DNA from: Thermotogota bacterium ADurb.Bin062 | GTDB taxonomy: Bacteria > Thermotogota > Thermotogae > MWEM01 | Length of the DNA: 64,000 bases | Assembly (NCBI GenBank): GCA_002071085.1 | Contig: MWEM01000002.1 | Coordinates: forward strand, 1-64,000 | Reading direction: 5' to 3' | The notes under the pieces: model-generated | The model's input: the letters and a program-made list of their open reading frames with translations, nothing else | Databases searched by the model: none | Told to the model about the DNA's origin: nothing | In this document: positions 25,143 through 33,916 of the stretch, in pieces | Numbering within the stretch: the first letter of the stretch is position 1 | Layout: every line of letters starts with the position of its first letter | Made by a program: the position numbers and the translations under genes

Positions 25143-25933
25143 TTGCTGAACGTAGGCAACATCATCGGATCGAACCGTTCGATGCCCAAACGAAGGCGTA
25201 GCACTTGATTATACCGTTCGGCCGCATAATAAGAGTCTACGAACTCGAGAAGGGTGAAAAGCGCGAATCCCCCCGCACCGACTGCACCCAGCAAAGTATT
25301 CTGGGGCTTCATGATAGGCTTATCATTGCTATCCACTTCACCGGTTTCCTGCGGTAAAAACCCAAAGATAGCGACACCGAGGAAAGCGGTTTTCGCGCCT
25401 AGGAATAGGAATCCTCTTTCCCACTCGCCGGTGTACAAATGGCCGGCGCTTGGAATGAGCAAAGAAAGCTCCGCCGCGACCCAGGGCTCCTTTTTCATCT
25501 CACTATACATTAATAACCTCTTTCGCATCTCCGTTTCCGGGTCGCCGAACATCACAGGGATTTCGGTAGCCGGGATGTATCCGGTCGCTTCCGGAATTCC
25601 AGTCACCGAATACCCTTGGTATGGCCAGTGGCCCGCGGGAATGGGGGTGGCGGGGGCGGCAGCTGCGGCGGCTGCGGGGGCTGCGGCCAAAGGAGCCGTT
25701 TCTATCGCGGCGTTGGAGGCCGCTAAAAGACCGGTATCGAGAGGCTCAATACGGATGATTTGGTTCGTTCTAAGCTTGACAGAATGTCCCGTTTCCAACA
25801 ATACTTCCACTTCGTCGCCCAGGTAGCCCAGTATCTTTCCTGATAGTTTCGAGCCGTCAACTAAATAAATGATATCTCCAAAAGCCATTAAGGAGAGTAA
25901 CAAACAAAGGATGATCCCCAGCGTTTTTCTCAT
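25139..25933 (-). CDS. Exported/membrane protein with small beta-barrel domain and Ala-rich linker
   Basis: A 264-residue protein of unknown function. After a signal peptide (MRKTLGIILCLLLSLMAFG) comes a short SH3/LSm-like stretch (DIIYLVDGSKLSGKILGYLG...VKLRTNQIIRIEP) of the type that starts many DUF5683-like envelope proteins. Next is an Ala/Pro linker (about 80-100, with a run of eight alanines), then a membrane region (SLLIPSAGHLYTGEWERGFL, and GAVGAGGFALFTLLEFVDSYY). It is probably in the cell envelope. The frame starts at ATG 25939, but the SD GGGAGG sits one base from it; ATG 25933 has proper spacing. The gene is monocistronic. Confidence 0.8.
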   Translation of the reverse strand: MRKTLGIILCLLLSLMAFGDIIYLVDGSKLSGKILGYLGDEVEVLLETGHSVKLRTNQIIRIEPLDTGLLAASNAAIETAPLAAAPAAAAAAAPATPIPAGHWPYQGYSVTGIPEATGYIPATEIPVMFGDPETEMRKRLLMYSEMKKEPWVAAELSLLIPSAGHLYTGEWERGFLFLGAKTAFLGVAIFGFLPQETGEVDSNDKPIMKPQNTLLGAVGAGGFALFTLLEFVDSYYAAERYNQVLRLRLGIERFDPMMLPTFSK

Positions 25934-26125
25934 TCGCATGCCTCCCGTAGGTGTCTTTTCCTTTATACAATTCTATAAAATCCCTCTGTTCTCCTTAATC
26001 GGCTTATCACTCGGTAGGAAGTCGGATTCCTTACTTTCGACAGAGAAGGGCGGGTTTGGCTACTTCGTCGCCGAGCGGATACGCGTTAAACGTAGGAGGG
26101 CGAAAATAACCGATGCAGAGAGAGC

Positions 26126-26377
26126 TCAAAGAGAGTTCGGGTTTTGATACCGTCGGTTCCACAGAGGTTTCCGGTATTTTTCGACCCGGTAGATGAAGCG
26201 GGCGTAAATTTCGGTATCCATACCGAGCGGCGCGAGGAGTATGCTCAGTAAACCGTCCAAGACCTGAATGCAACCTCTCGCGAAGCGGTACCCGACGAAG
26301 CGGAAGTAGGCGAACAGGTGACTCAAGGGCGAGGGGGTCACGGATTGTGGATAGATGCTGCAAACTCGTCGTATCAT
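26126..26377 (-). CDS. Small basic hypothetical protein
   Basis: An 83-residue frame starting four bases after the stop of the upstream CxxCC protein gene, same strand. It is rich in Arg, Tyr and Phe, with an amphipathic middle (GCIQVLDGLLSILLAPLGMD). I recognise no family and see no clear SD, so it is a tentative gene supported mainly by its operon-like position. The stretch 25940-26125 downstream holds nothing I can name. Confidence 0.45.
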   Translation of the reverse strand: MIRRVCSIYPQSVTPSPLSHLFAYFRFVGYRFARGCIQVLDGLLSILLAPLGMDTEIYARFIYRVEKYRKPLWNRRYQNPNSL

Positions 26378-26381
26378 CGGC

Positions 26382-26726
26382 TTAGCTCGCGTCCTTATCG
26401 TAATCTTTAAAAGTGGGGCAACGATAGGCGATGCACTGGCCTGGACGATTATCCCAGGCGATCAGACATCCCTCGAGGCCCAAGTATTCGCAAGCGAAGG
26501 GGTCGATCCCTTTTTCACGTAAGATTTCCAACAGATGGGCGTTTGTTCTATGATGCACGATTTCGGGGATAAACAACGGAAGGACTCCGTATCCCTCTCT
26601 GAATTGATGGAACTCGTCGCTCCATTCGCCGATACTCTTCCCTTTTGGGAGTCGCGTAGGGTCATAGATGCGGCAACAATCCCCTCGACACAGTTTGCAT
26701 AGCCAAAACAGTTGGTAACCAGCCAA
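26382..26726 (-). CDS. YkgJ-family cysteine cluster protein
   Basis: A 114-residue protein with the cysteine pattern of the YkgJ/UPF0153 (CxxCxxxCC) family: CKLCRGDCC near the N-terminus, then CEYLGLEGC and PGQCIAYRCP. These cysteines are predicted to bind a zinc ion or an Fe-S cluster; the family's role is unsettled. The TTG start at 26726 follows GGGAGG by nine bases. A possible -10 (TATACT) lies about 60 bases upstream. The gene lies downstream of the esterase, with a 116-base gap. Confidence 0.82.
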   Translation of the reverse strand: MAGYQLFWLCKLCRGDCCRIYDPTRLPKGKSIGEWSDEFHQFREGYGVLPLFIPEIVHHRTNAHLLEILREKGIDPFACEYLGLEGCLIAWDNRPGQCIAYRCPTFKDYDKDAS

Positions 26727-26842
26727 TAACGCTTATCCTCCCGGTAGACGCGATCGCTTAGCGAGACTACGCGGTAGTATAATCCAACGGAATAGAAAAA
26801 GTCAATATCTCCGTGAACTCGTTCCAGGCGCTGTTTGTCAGT

Positions 26843-27616
26843 CTAGCGGTTATCAAGCCAACGGATTATGGTATCCGCGGCCTTCTCTTTTTCACTATCG
26901 TTAAGGATGACGTGTCCGCTTTCTTCCAGGATCTCCGTCCGGAAGGAGTTGGCCCGCGTGCGGTTTCGGAGAAGGTCGGCGACGCCTGTCGGAACGACGG
27001 TGTCTTTTCTTGCCAAAAGGACCAAACAGTCAGAAGTCACGTTCTCTAGGGCCTTCAAGCATCGTTTTTGAAGACGCGATAGATCGGCCAGTTTTTCGAT
27101 GAGGTGGTCGCTCCAATACTCACAATGTAGCGTGTTTAAAAAGGCTTCATCGTATTCAACCCGCGGTCGTTTCGTCGTTTTCACGACGTGCCTTAAAAAG
27201 GGAGTCCATTTCATCATTGGGTTCTTAACCACGATAGCCGGCGCGCAGAGGCAGACCTTCCGTATAGGGAACCTTTCCGCCAGCAGCAAGGCCAACACGC
27301 CTCCCATCGACAAGCCGCACACGTGAACCGGCTTACCCATCGCCTGTAGCGTGAGGTACCCGTCGATCGCTTCCCGCAGCCAGTCGTCGTCCTTCGATTG
27401 CAAAAAGTCCCGGCGGTTCGTTCCGTGTCCGGGCAATCGGGGAACGAAGACCGCATAATCCTGTTGAGATAAGCGTTCGGCAAGATACCGCATATCGTAG
27501 GGTGTCCCCGTGTACCCGTGGAGCAATAGGATCGATTCGCGTGACCCGTTGTGAAAGAACGGGGCGCACCGGGGGTCGACGATCTTTGTTTCGGGAGGAA
27601 TTTTCGTGTAATCCAT
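26843..27616 (-). CDS. Alpha/beta-hydrolase, carboxylesterase (Est30-like)
   Basis: A 257-residue serine hydrolase. It has the oxyanion-hole motif LLLHGYTGTP (about 30), nucleophile elbow GLSMGG (about 100), acid LLARKDTVVP (about 205) and catalytic His in ESGHVI (about 235). This matches the carboxylesterase/monoacylglycerol lipase group of thermophiles. The frame runs on upstream, but the ATG at 27616 (MDYTKIPPE), with GGAAG eight bases ahead, gives the expected length. It lies just downstream of the PP-loop gene and probably shares its transcript. The physiological ester is unknown. Confidence 0.87.
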   Translation of the reverse strand: MDYTKIPPETKIVDPRCAPFFHNGSRESILLLHGYTGTPYDMRYLAERLSQQDYAVFVPRLPGHGTNRRDFLQSKDDDWLREAIDGYLTLQAMGKPVHVCGLSMGGVLALLLAERFPIRKVCLCAPAIVVKNPMMKWTPFLRHVVKTTKRPRVEYDEAFLNTLHCEYWSDHLIEKLADLSRLQKRCLKALENVTSDCLVLLARKDTVVPTGVADLLRNRTRANSFRTEILEESGHVILNDSEKEKAADTIIRWLDNR

Positions 27617-27651
27617 CCTTTTCACTTCCTTCAAGCGCTTGTGTCCAAACC

Positions 27652-28641
27652 TTAAGCGAACGTATAGTCGACGACGTGATAGGTATTGAGCGACCGATTG
27701 GGGCTCTCCATCCACACGAATCGGATAGGCCCTGAGAACTCTGGACCGATCTTCCCAACTTCCAACCAATGCCGGGAATGCGGCGAACGTATTATTCCGG
27801 GGTTAGCTTTGAGATAGAGCGTGACGGGTCGATCTACGATGGCAGCCTCAGAAATGGACTCGAGGGCTCCTATCTCGCGAACGAGCTTTTCGCGCAGCGT
27901 AGCCGGCGGAAGTGGAGAGACATTGATCAATGCGATGTTTTTCCGCAAAGGGCCGATGATTTTTACGTTTGCAAACTGCGTTTCAAAACGCGCTTCTCGC
28001 AAGCGGCTCAACAGTGTTTCATTGGATAGGCAAACAGCTTCTCCGTGGTACTCGGGTACGGCCATCGCCTTCATCAGGTGCTTCAGTTTGCAACCCTCGC
28101 GCAGAGCGGATTCGCCCGAACGCACTTCCGAGAGTGCAAAGCCGAAATGGTCGAGCAGCTCACGGATTTCGGGTTTTTCTAGGTGAAAGAGCGGAGAATA
28201 GGTGTTTTGATGAACCGCGATCCCATACTGTCCCCACGTGTCGCTTTGGTTGGCGCCGGAGATGATCCAATCCGCCCGCCACTCTTTCGCGAAGTCCCGC
28301 ATACCCCCTAACTTGATATGCTTGGTACACCGGTTACAAGAGGGTCCTTTTCGAGATAGCATTTCTAACTCCTTCCGCTTGTCGACCAGATACAGCGGGA
28401 ATCCGATCCGCTTCGCGAGGAGACGGACGTTTTCGGCCGTCTTCTCGTAAGTGTAAGGGCCGAAAGAAAAGTGAACTAAAACCGCGTTGCCCCTTTCACC
28501 GAGAGCCTCTCGAACGCAGCAGGCGGCTACAGTGGAGTCCATTCCTCCGGAAAAAGCGATCGCCACGCGCGAAGAACGTTCGATGGTTTTACCGATCTCG
28601 CCCAACAGGGCCTCCCTCTTTTCGGCTACGCTAACTGTCAA
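27652..28641 (-). CDS. PP-loop ATPase (ExsB/LarE-like), function unknown
   Basis: About 329 residues. An ATP-pyrophosphatase P-loop (AIAFSGGMDST, about residue 27) is followed by VLVHFSFGPY, a CNRC pair (about 102) and GANQSDTWGQY. The order resembles ExsB/LarE-type enzymes that adenylate a substrate before sulfur or nitrogen transfer. The C-terminal ~130 residues have no family I can name. A longer frame reaches 28695 inside galK, but the TTG at 28641 follows AAAGGAGC at nine bases and overlaps the galK stop, which fits coupled translation. The link with galactokinase may be only positional. Confidence 0.78.
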   Translation of the reverse strand: MTVSVAEKREALLGEIGKTIERSSRVAIAFSGGMDSTVAACCVREALGERGNAVLVHFSFGPYTYEKTAENVRLLAKRIGFPLYLVDKRKELEMLSRKGPSCNRCTKHIKLGGMRDFAKEWRADWIISGANQSDTWGQYGIAVHQNTYSPLFHLEKPEIRELLDHFGFALSEVRSGESALREGCKLKHLMKAMAVPEYHGEAVCLSNETLLSRLREARFETQFANVKIIGPLRKNIALINVSPLPPATLREKLVREIGALESISEAAIVDRPVTLYLKANPGIIRSPHSRHWLEVGKIGPEFSGPIRFVWMESPNRSLNTYHVVDYTFA

Positions 28642-29713
28642 CGTATCCCGCTCCTTTTGAGGGCTTAACTTGATACCCTTCCAATCGGATGCCATATCGG
28701 TGAAAATACTTATCGCTCAACTCCGCGAGGATTTTGGGGACGGCTCGCTCCTCCACCAAGGCGATGAGGCTCCCTCCGAATCCCCCTCCCATAATCCTGG
28801 CTCCCCACACCGATGAGAATTGGTTTAGGTTTTCGATCAGATACTCTATCTCCTCGCAGCTGACCTGGTAATTATCGCGAAGGCTGCTATGGCTTTGTGT
28901 GAGCAATCTTCCGACTAACGCCCAATCTTTTTCGAGTAACGCAGTTTTACACAGACACGTCCTTTCTATCTCAGTTAACACGTGCAATCCTCTGAGATAG
29001 GCCACCGGAGGGAGGAGCGCTCTTTTATTTTCGAGTTCGGCCAAGGAAATATCTCTGAAGCTGCTACGATGCAGCGTGTTCAAGCAGAGCGCACATTCGG
29101 CTCTACGGCGATTGTATTCACCGGAGCCTAAGGCATGAGAGACCTTCGAGTTGATCACCAAAAAGGTCTTATCGTCCAAATCGATCGGTACATACTCGAA
29201 ATCACCGGATCGAGTGTCCATAAATATCGCGTGATCTTCTTTACCCATCACTGATGCGAACTGATCCATAATCCCACATTGAACACCCACGAAGTCGTTT
29301 TCCGCCTCTTTGGCGTAGGCGATGAGGGTGGCTTTGTCTAACCCGAGCGTGAAGAACCCGTTCAGAGCGGCGAGGGTGGCCACTTCCACGGACGCGCTGC
29401 TCGATAGCCCCGCGCCGATCGGCACGTCCGAGTCGACCTCGAGGGTCACCGGAAAGAGGTGAAATCGATCGTGTCTCTTCAGCACCCAAAAAACCCCTTG
29501 GATATAGTCGGTCCAATCCCCTCTCGGCTCCATCTTCTCAGGATTTATAACGAAGGCCCCGTAACCTTTCGATCGAACGCGAAAGGAAGAATCATCCGAT
29601 TTTTTAATAAGAACCGTCGTTTTTCGCTCGATTGCGAAGGGGAAGATATATCCGTCATTGTAATCCACGTGCTCTCCGATAATATTGGCTCTACCCGGCG
29701 CGTACCCATACAT
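28631..29713 (-). CDS. galK: Galactokinase
   Basis: A 360-residue GHMP kinase that phosphorylates galactose at C1. The galactokinase signature is at the N-terminus (PGRANIIGEHVDYNDG), the ATP loop is VPIGAGLSSSASVEVA (about 96-111), and GARIMGGGFGGS is near 320. CGIMDQFASVMG carries the catalytic Asp region. AAGGAGAGG precedes the ATG at 29713. galT and galE are not nearby. Its 3' end overlaps the PP-loop gene. Confidence 0.95.
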   Translation of the reverse strand: MYGYAPGRANIIGEHVDYNDGYIFPFAIERKTTVLIKKSDDSSFRVRSKGYGAFVINPEKMEPRGDWTDYIQGVFWVLKRHDRFHLFPVTLEVDSDVPIGAGLSSSASVEVATLAALNGFFTLGLDKATLIAYAKEAENDFVGVQCGIMDQFASVMGKEDHAIFMDTRSGDFEYVPIDLDDKTFLVINSKVSHALGSGEYNRRRAECALCLNTLHRSSFRDISLAELENKRALLPPVAYLRGLHVLTEIERTCLCKTALLEKDWALVGRLLTQSHSSLRDNYQVSCEEIEYLIENLNQFSSVWGARIMGGGFGGSLIALVEERAVPKILAELSDKYFHRYGIRLEGYQVKPSKGAGYVDS

Positions 29714-29838
29714 AGGGTTCCTCTCCTTCTTGAAAACAGTTTCTTTGAAGTGTAGCAGAAACAGTAGAAAAATGCAACCGCACGGTCGGGGTTCTTCAAA
29801 CGAAAGAGAGAGTGAGGGGGCATAAGAACTCTTGATAG

Positions 29839-29847
29839 TGGTATAAT
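29839..29847 (+). promoter_or_regulatory. Extended -10 promoter of the membrane protein gene
   Basis: TGGTATAAT with no clear -35; the predicted start is near 29854. Divergent from galK, whose own promoter I could not pick. Confidence 0.5.
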
Positions 29848-29924
29848 CTGACTTGTATATCCGTAAGGGGCTATGGCTTGTGAAAAAACGCTATGAAGAA
29901 AACGGGCAAAAGGGGAAGATGGGA

Positions 29925-30458
29925 ATGGAAGAAAAATCAACAACCTATCGAAATAGCGCGGAGCCTGCGAAACGTTCACTCATATTAGTTTTTGGCGTTT
30001 CGTTGGTAATTTTGGGTATTTTCGGATTACTCGGGGCTTTTGGGATCCTATCGATTACCTGGGAAAGAGTATGGCCGTCTTTTTTGTTACTCCCAGGGCT
30101 CATTTTTGAGATCGCTTTCTTTCGGAACAAAAAACTCTCCGGCCTACTAGTGCCCGGAGGGATTCTGATCACTTTGGGTTTACTGTTCTTCCTGTGCAGT
30201 TACACGGATTACGGGATACTCCAGTACCTATGGCCCATTTTCGTTATGGCGCCTGGGATCGGGTTGCTACAGATGTATTTCCTTACGCTGCCCGCGAAGA
30301 AGGGGTTGTTCATCGGCGGAGTCATTCCGTTTGGGATAGGCTCTCTTTTTATGTTCTTCACGCTCCTACAGCAAACCTTTTTCTCCGTCGCCTTTCCGTT
30401 GGTCTTGATCGGAATCGGTTTATATTTCTTATATCGATTCTTCAAGACAAAAAGCTAA
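29925..30458 (+). CDS. Small membrane protein with LiaI/LiaF-like transmembrane region
   Basis: About 177 residues with six hydrophobic segments arranged in short pairs (LILVFGVSLVILGIFGLLGA, then WPSFLLLPGLIFEIAFF). WPIFVMAPGIGLLQ and FPLVLIGIGLYFLYRF follow, as in LiaI/LiaF-type (DUF5668-like) membrane regions. Function unknown; relatives are often linked to envelope stress. Three starts are possible: GTG 29880, ATG 29919 and ATG 29925. The last is nine bases after AAAAGGGG and is preferred. It is followed by a clear terminator. Confidence 0.8.
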   Translation: MEEKSTTYRNSAEPAKRSLILVFGVSLVILGIFGLLGAFGILSITWERVWPSFLLLPGLIFEIAFFRNKKLSGLLVPGGILITLGLLFFLCSYTDYGILQYLWPIFVMAPGIGLLQMYFLTLPAKKGLFIGGVIPFGIGSLFMFFTLLQQTFFSVAFPLVLIGIGLYFLYRFFKTKS

Positions 30459-30495
30459 GACCGCTTTTTTCATTTTATACGAAATGACCGACAAT

Positions 30496-30523
30496 AAAAA
30501 AGGGAGCGAGGCTCCCTTTTTTT
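30496..30523. terminator. Bidirectional rho-independent terminator
   Basis: A-run, GGGAGC/GCTCCC stem with a GAG loop, and seven Ts, between the convergent membrane protein gene and the small gene at 30530. Confidence 0.85.
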
Positions 30524-30529
30524 GCTCGA

Positions 30530-30817
30530 CTAATTTCTTTCTGCCAAGAGTTTGGATTGCTGCCCGAGGAGGTCTCTCGGTTTCGTAGACTCCGAGGACT
30601 GGTCGCTTTGACTTGGCGCGACGATGAGGGTACACCGCCCTATATGGCTGGGATCCAAACGTTTCCACGCTTTTATCTGTTTTGAAAAATGCCGATAGGC
30701 GTTTTTGGCGTCACGATACTCTTCGAATTGAGCGGTTACCGTCCGTTTTTCATCTAGGTAACCTTCTTGTTTGGACGCGAACATCGAAAAAACGTAGTAC
30801 AAGATCAACCCCCCCAT
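30530..30817 (-). CDS. Small hypothetical protein downstream of acpP
   Basis: A 95-residue protein. A short hydrophobic start (MGGLILYYVFSMF) is followed by a charged helical part (VTAQFEEYRDAKNAYRHFSK) and a Ser-rich tail. I recognise no family. It could begin at a downstream ATG (MFASKQEGY, about 30784). A minus-strand TATAAT (30857-30852) and a GGGAGA/TCTCCC hairpin (30836-30851) lie between it and acpP, so it may have its own promoter. It ends at the terminator at 30496-30523. Confidence 0.6.
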   Translation of the reverse strand: MGGLILYYVFSMFASKQEGYLDEKRTVTAQFEEYRDAKNAYRHFSKQIKAWKRLDPSHIGRCTLIVAPSQSDQSSESTKPRDLLGQQSKLLAERN

Positions 30818-30881
30818 CTGGCGTTTCTCTTTTTGGGAGATTTCTCTCCCGATTATAGAGACGGAAAACGGGGGCCCAAAA

Positions 30882-31124
30882 TTAGCTCAATTTTTTTTGG
30901 ATCAGTTCTACGACATCTTTTACCTTCTGAATACTTCTCAATTCTTCGAGTTCGATCTTGATTTTGGCTTCTCTCTCTAAGTCCATGACCAAGTCGACGA
31001 GTTCCAGAGAGCTGCCCCCCAGATCGTCCCTTAGGTCTGCGTCGAGAGAAATCTGGTCTTCATCGACATCTAATTTTTCTACCAACGCTTTTTTTACTCT
31101 GCTAAATACTTCCGTTCTGTTCAT
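30882..31124 (-). CDS. acpP: Acyl carrier protein
   Basis: An 80-residue acidic four-helix protein that carries acyl chains on a 4'-phosphopantetheine arm. The attachment Ser lies in DLGGSSLELVDLVMDLE (second Ser; most ACPs read DSL there). A good SD (GAAAGGAG) precedes the ATG at 31124. Its start overlaps the end of fabK by 23 bases, placing it last of fabZ-fabK-acpP. Confidence 0.92.
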   Translation of the reverse strand: MNRTEVFSRVKKALVEKLDVDEDQISLDADLRDDLGGSSLELVDLVMDLEREAKIKIELEELRSIQKVKDVVELIQKKLS

Positions 31125-32076
31125 GTTTTCTCCTTTCGTTTATGTGAGGAATAGTATATTCCAGAAGAGTCGCCGCTTGGGCGAACATCTTCTCGATGAT
31201 CTCTTGACACGTCGAAATATCGTGTACTAGTCCCGCTGATTGGCCGGCGAGAAAGGAGCCTTCGTTTAGGTTTCCATTCTGATACGCCTTTCTAAAACTT
31301 CCTAACAAAAGACTCTCGACCTCATCGGCCGATTGCCGTTCCATTTTTTTTATTTTTCTAGAAAACGGTGTCTTAAGGACCCGTACGGGGTGTCCCAAAT
31401 CTTCGCCCGTGACGATGGTATCGCGGACTCCGGCTTTGAGAATCAATTGTTTATAGGTATCGTTCGCGTCGGATTCTACGGAGGCAATGAAGCGGGTGCC
31501 GATCTGAACGCCTTGAGCCCCCAGCATAAAGGCGGCCGCGATTCCCCTGCCGTCCGCAATGCCGCCCGCAGCGACGATCGGCGTGCGCACGAGGTCCGCC
31601 AAAGCGGGGATTAAAACCATGGTCGTCACCGATCCGATGTGCCCACCGGATTCGCAACCCTCTCCGATAATCACGTCCACACCGGCCCTTTCCAACAGCA
31701 AAGCCAGGTTTTCGGATGAAACGACTCCCATCGTGACGATTTCTCGCCTACGAAAGGCCTCCACGAAGACTCCCGGGTTTCCAGCCCCGAACACCACAAC
31801 TGGAACCCTTAATTCTAAAAGGAGGGCCGCTTTCGCTTCCGCATCGGGATCCAACATAAGGAGGTTGACAGCGAAAGGCTTTGCCGTCAACGCTCGACAT
31901 CGGTCGATTTCCGATCGTAGTACTTCGATGGTCATCGAGCCTGAACCGATCGTTCCCAATCCACCCGCGTTCGACACGGCCGCGGCTAAAGCCGCTTTCC
32001 CGACCCACGCCATTCCGCCTAAAATGAGAGGATACTTTATACCTAATAGTCGACAGAGCGGTAAGGAATCAAACAT
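31102..32076 (-). CDS. fabK: Enoyl-ACP reductase FabK-type (FMN, nitronate monooxygenase superfamily)
   Basis: A 324-residue TIM-barrel flavoprotein for the last reduction of fatty-acid elongation, used in place of FabI. Features: KYPLILGGMAWVGKAALAAA at the N-terminus, SNAGGLGTIGSG, VIIGEGCESGGHIG (FMN/NAD(P)H region), IVAAGGIADGRGIAAA and LGAQGVQIGTRF. The ATG at 32076 follows GGAGGCGC and overlaps the fabZ stop by eight bases; an upstream extension of the frame is inside fabZ. The fab context separates it from a catabolic nitronate monooxygenase. Confidence 0.9.
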   Translation of the reverse strand: MFDSLPLCRLLGIKYPLILGGMAWVGKAALAAAVSNAGGLGTIGSGSMTIEVLRSEIDRCRALTAKPFAVNLLMLDPDAEAKAALLLELRVPVVVFGAGNPGVFVEAFRRREIVTMGVVSSENLALLLERAGVDVIIGEGCESGGHIGSVTTMVLIPALADLVRTPIVAAGGIADGRGIAAAFMLGAQGVQIGTRFIASVESDANDTYKQLILKAGVRDTIVTGEDLGHPVRVLKTPFSRKIKKMERQSADEVESLLLGSFRKAYQNGNLNEGSFLAGQSAGLVHDISTCQEIIEKMFAQAATLLEYTIPHINERRKHEQNGSI

Positions 32077-32521
32077 GCGCCTCCGGTGGATCAAAGAATT
32101 TTACGCCAACGAACAAGGTACATCTCGCCGCGACCTGGCCTTCTACGAGAACCTGACCGTTCACTTTATAAAAATCTCCCATCTTCTGCTTGACCTCAAC
32201 GACGTAGTCCATCCGATCGCCAGGGCGGACTTCTCGTAAAAAACGAGCGCTATCGATCCCCAAGAAGAGCGGAATACCCTCTCGTTCTTTATAGGTATCG
32301 TGCAAAAGCAATGCGGCCGTTTGTGCGATGCCCTCCAGCTGCAAAACGGCCGGTACGATCGGGTAATGTGGAAAATGGCCTTGAAAGTAGGGTTCATTGA
32401 CGGTCACGTTTTTATACGCTTGTATCCTATCTGGCTCTAACTGTGTCACGCGGTCCACCATCAAAAATGGGTATCGATGCGGTATGGCGGACTTGATTTC
32501 ATCGATATTCAGGTTTCTCAC
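32069..32521 (-). CDS. fabZ: 3-hydroxyacyl-ACP dehydratase
   Basis: A 150-residue hotdog-fold enzyme removing water from 3-hydroxyacyl-ACP. HRYPFLMVDRV and the catalytic helix region YFQGHFPHYPIVPAVLQLEG (His; Glu near the end) are present. The family usually has PGV where this reads PAV. It starts with GTG at 32521 and is the first gene of fabZ-fabK-acpP. It is divergent from fabF, with about 145 bases between them that would hold both promoters (TGCTATACT at about 32616 for fabF). Confidence 0.93.
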   Translation of the reverse strand: MRNLNIDEIKSAIPHRYPFLMVDRVTQLEPDRIQAYKNVTVNEPYFQGHFPHYPIVPAVLQLEGIAQTAALLLHDTYKEREGIPLFLGIDSARFLREVRPGDRMDYVVEVKQKMGDFYKVNGQVLVEGQVAARCTLFVGVKFFDPPEAHV

Positions 32522-32665
32522 CCCTTTTTACGCAACCGGGTTTCTGTCCGGGTGTTTCCCTATTATATCATCGATCCGAGTTTTCCCGTCATCTTTTGAC
32601 TTTCTTTCTTTTTTTGCTATACTTCGAGAATACGGTCGGTTAATATTGTGGAACCGGAGGTGCGC

Positions 32666-33916
32666 ATGAAAAAAGAAGCTTTTCAGGTAGCGGTTACCGG
32701 GATGGGGACGATCAACCCGTTAGCCAAAGACTTACCGTCCTTTTCCAAAGCATTGGAGGAGATGACGATCGGGATCGATCGAATCTCCGCTTACGACGCC
32801 TCTCCTTATACTTTTCAAGTAGCGGCGGAGGTGAGTGACTTCGACCCGAAAATGTATATGGACAGGAAAAGGGCCAAAAAGTACGACCGTTTCATACAGT
32901 TCGCCGTGGCAGCCACCCGATTCGCCTTGGAAGACGCTGCATTAACGATGGATGGCGAGTGGAAAAAACAAGCCGGCGTCACCATTTCGTCCGGAATCGG
33001 AGGATTACAGACCCTTCTGAAAGCGATGAAAGACTTCGGGGACCTCGGGCCGGAGTATATCTCTCCGTTTTTAATACCGATGGTCATCCCGGATATGGCG
33101 TCCGGCGCCGTGTCAATGGAGTTCGGTTTGAAAGGACCCAACTTCGCCACCGTTAGCGCTTGCGCGACTTCGCTGCACGCAGTCATCATGTCTGCTATGA
33201 TGATCAAACACGGGTACACGAAGCTGGTGGTCACCGGCGGATCGGAAGCCTTAATCCATCCGTTGCCCATAGGCGCGTTCGGCAATATGATGGCCTTATC
33301 CCGGAATAATCAAAATCCTAAAGAGGCGTCCAATCCTTTTGACCGACGCCGCGACGGATTTGTGATGGGAGAAGGGGCGGGCGTACTCGTCTTGGAAGAA
33401 ATGGAACACGCGCGTCAGCGCGGCGCACGGATTTACGGGACCATCGAGGGATTTGGTTTATCTGGAGACGCCTTCGACTTTAGCGCCTCGGATCCCCAAG
33501 GGGAAGGCGCGTCACGGGCTATCAACCAAGCCTTCGAAGTCAGCGGCGTGAGCCCCTCACAAGTAGATTTTATCAATGCGCACGCTACGGCGACGATCAT
33601 CGGGGACATTTCCGAAGCAAACTCCTTAAGGTCGAGCTTTGGAGAAGCCTTAAAAAACATCCCCGTTCAAGGCACCAAGAGTTTGATCGGCCACGGCCTA
33701 GGCGCAGCGGGCGCGAATGAGCTTATCGCCGCCATACTAGAAACACAAAATGGGTTTATTCACGGTATGCCCTCTTTGACACAAAGAGATGAAGCCTTCA
33801 CGGACCTGAACATCCCCGAAAAAACGGTCTATCGCAAGAGTTCGGTGTTTCTGAAAAATTCCTTCGGGTTCGGAGGGCATAACGCCTCTCTTATTTTTCG
33901 GGCCATCAGCGATTAA
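32666..33916 (+). CDS. fabF: Beta-ketoacyl-ACP synthase II
   Basis: A 416-residue condensing enzyme of fatty acid elongation. The catalytic triad is visible: Cys in VSACATSLHA (about 165), His in NAHATATIIGD (about 305) and His in SLIGHGLGAAGA (about 340). The tail has NSFGFGGHNAS. The ATG at 32666 follows GGAGGTG; a GTG 18 bases earlier is in frame but overlaps the SD side. NAHATAT replaces the usual NAHGTST. It converges with the acetyltransferase gene, overlapping by four bases. Confidence 0.94.
   Translation: MKKEAFQVAVTGMGTINPLAKDLPSFSKALEEMTIGIDRISAYDASPYTFQVAAEVSDFDPKMYMDRKRAKKYDRFIQFAVAATRFALEDAALTMDGEWKKQAGVTISSGIGGLQTLLKAMKDFGDLGPEYISPFLIPMVIPDMASGAVSMEFGLKGPNFATVSACATSLHAVIMSAMMIKHGYTKLVVTGGSEALIHPLPIGAFGNMMALSRNNQNPKEASNPFDRRRDGFVMGEGAGVLVLEEMEHARQRGARIYGTIEGFGLSGDAFDFSASDPQGEGASRAINQAFEVSGVSPSQVDFINAHATATIIGDISEANSLRSSFGEALKNIPVQGTKSLIGHGLGAAGANELIAAILETQNGFIHGMPSLTQRDEAFTDLNIPEKTVYRKSSVFLKNSFGFGGHNASLIFRAISD

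Noticed and set aside
25660-25700. GC-rich triplet run as a possible repeat expansion or frameshift site
   Set aside because: It encodes an Ala/Pro linker in frame in the exported protein at 25139-25933 and needs no other explanation.
31559-32239. 226-codon frame antisense to fabK and fabZ
   Set aside because: Fully antisense to two well-supported genes and without family resemblance; composition mirrors the opposite strand.
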